DNA of 6,905 nucleotides, from positions 1 to 6,905 of the forward strand of contig USPX01000110.1 of NCBI GenBank assembly GCA_900556665.1, read 5' to 3'. The DNA is from an uncultured Eubacteriales bacterium. Its GTDB lineage: Bacteria; Bacillota_A; Clostridia; Lachnospirales; Cellulosilyticaceae. A model generated the notes under the pieces. That model searched no databases and was not told the DNA's origin. It saw only the letters and a program-made list of their open reading frames with translations. Positions 6,149 to 6,905 of this stretch are shown one piece after another. The translations under genes were made by a program, and so were the position numbers. How positions within the stretch are numbered: the stretch's first letter is position 1; every line of letters starts with the position of its first letter.

Positions 6149-6905
6149 TTATGAAAGTAAGATTCTATCATTATCTAATGCTTTATGACTTTCTTTCTTA
6201 AATAAGTTGAGTAAATCTTGAACTGTTAACTGGCTTCTTTCTTTACCTTTGATATCTAAAATAACTTTTCCACTATCCATCATCATGGTGCGATTACCTA
6301 AATCTAAGGCTGATTGGATATTATGTGTAATCATCATTGTTGTAATATTTTTTTCTGCTACGATTTCTTTCGTAATGCGAAGTACTTTATCAGCTGTAGC
6401 TGGATCCAGTGCCGCTGTATGTTCATCTAAAAGTAAAACTTTAGGTACAACGAGTGTACTCATCAATAAAGTAACAGCTTGACGTTGCCCGCCTGATAGT
6501 AATCCCATTTTAGTTTTCATACGATTCTCTAAGCCTAAATCAAGTTGTGCTAAACGTTCTCTAAATAAATCTTTATCCTTCTTTCTAATTCCTAAGCTTA
6601 TGAGCTTACTTTGACTTCTGGAATAAGATAAAGCTAAATTTTCCTCTATTGTCATAGATGGTGCTGTCCCTTTAAGCGGATCTTGAAAGAGTCGTCCGAT
6701 ATATCTTGCTCTTTTATACTCTGGCATAAAGGTTATATCTTGACCATCTAATAAAATCCTGCCTTCGTCTGATAAGAAATAACCACTAATCAAATTAAAA
6801 AGTGTAGATTTACCAGCTCCATTAGAGCCGATAATCGTTACGAAATCACCTGGATTTAAACTGAAGTTAATATCATTCATTGCGATCTTTTCATTGACCG
6901 TGCCA
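6149..6905 (-). CDS. ABC transporter ATP-binding protein, TrpY/TrpXYZ-like (5' end outside window)
   Basis: This cytoplasmic ATPase probably powers an importer of the type with a TrpX-like (PF04392) solute-binding protein; streptococcal relatives are linked to aromatic amino acids. The open frame runs off the window. Residues GTVNEKIA precede the first internal ATG at 6880, and this element normally lies some 15 residues into such proteins, so the true start is beyond 6905. Counting from that internal Met, the motifs are Walker A GSNGAGKST (18-26), Q-loop RLFQDP (Q66), signature LLSGGQRQA (127-135), Walker B VLLLDEH (148-154) with D-loop AALDP, and switch ITHN (H186). The LDEHTAALDP version, with His after the catalytic Glu where most ABC proteins have Pro, is characteristic of this subgroup. 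A terminator follows the stop at once, so permease and binding-protein genes, if present, lie upstream outside the window. The substrate is uncertain. Confidence 0.9.
   Translation of the reverse strand, partial: GTVNEKIAMNDINFSLNPGDFVTIIGSNGAGKSTLFNLISGYFLSDEGRILLDGQDITFMPEYKRARYIGRLFQDPLKGTAPSMTIEENLALSYSRSQSKLISLGIRKKDKDLFRERLAQLDLGLENRMKTKMGLLSGGQRQAVTLLMSTLVVPKVLLLDEHTAALDPATADKVLRITKEIVAEKNITTMMITHNIQSALDLGNRTMMMDSGKVILDIKGKERSQLTVQDLLNLFKKESHKALDNDRILLS

Noticed and set aside
6249..6482. Plus-strand ORF of 77 codons
   Set aside because: Antisense to the signature and Walker B region of a conserved ABC ATPase, so a shadow.
1..6905. CRISPR arrays, transposases, integrases, tRNA genes and IS ends
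   Set aside because: Read across the window for regularly spaced repeats, recombinase motifs and tRNA-like cloverleaf ends; none was found.

Overview
The window comes from an AT-rich, low-GC Gram-positive genome, most likely an anaerobic member of the Clostridia. This rests on the base composition, the strong AGGAGG/AGGGGG-type ribosome binding sites, the intrinsic terminators and the gene types: rlmH, a COG4880-type secreted propeller, a TrpY-like ABC ATPase and a remnant of an EFR1-like flavoprotein. The genus cannot be fixed from the sequence. Every supported gene lies on the minus strand, so transcription runs from high to low coordinates.

Layout in transcription order. (1) 6905-6149 is the 3' part of an ABC ATPase of the TrpXYZ-like type, cut by the window edge and closed by a clear terminator (6106-6145). 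(2) 5963-4095 is a single gene for a 622-aa exported beta-propeller protein of unknown function. It has its own putative promoter and a long hairpin terminator (3976-4028). (3) 3946-3755 is a very short ORF that starts with a flavodoxin-type phosphate-binding loop. It looks like a decayed flavoprotein gene. (4) 3754-3588 is an AT-rich gap with DnaA-box-like words and a dyad. (5) 3531-588 is a four-gene putative operon: TetR-type regulator, ABC ATPase and two ABC-2-type permeases. It resembles the drug-export systems often labelled 'fluoroquinolone transporter'. (6) 517-38 is rlmH, the 23S rRNA pseudouridine methyltransferase gene, with its own extended -10 promoter and no obvious terminator separating it from the operon upstream.

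The best-supported regulatory feature is the tetR control region. A near-consensus promoter (TTTACA, 17 bp, TATAAT) is straddled by a perfect 12-bp inverted repeat. One arm fills the -35/-10 spacer. The other lies just after the predicted transcription start and contains the tetR ribosome binding site. The predicted transcript would carry only one arm, so the repeat should act as DNA (an operator) and not as an RNA hairpin. This points to autoregulation of an inducible efflux operon.

I did not find a convincing wholly new system. The items most worth a second look are the operator architecture, the flavoprotein remnant, the Gln-to-Glu change in the Q-loop of the operon ATPase, and the uncharacterised exported propeller.
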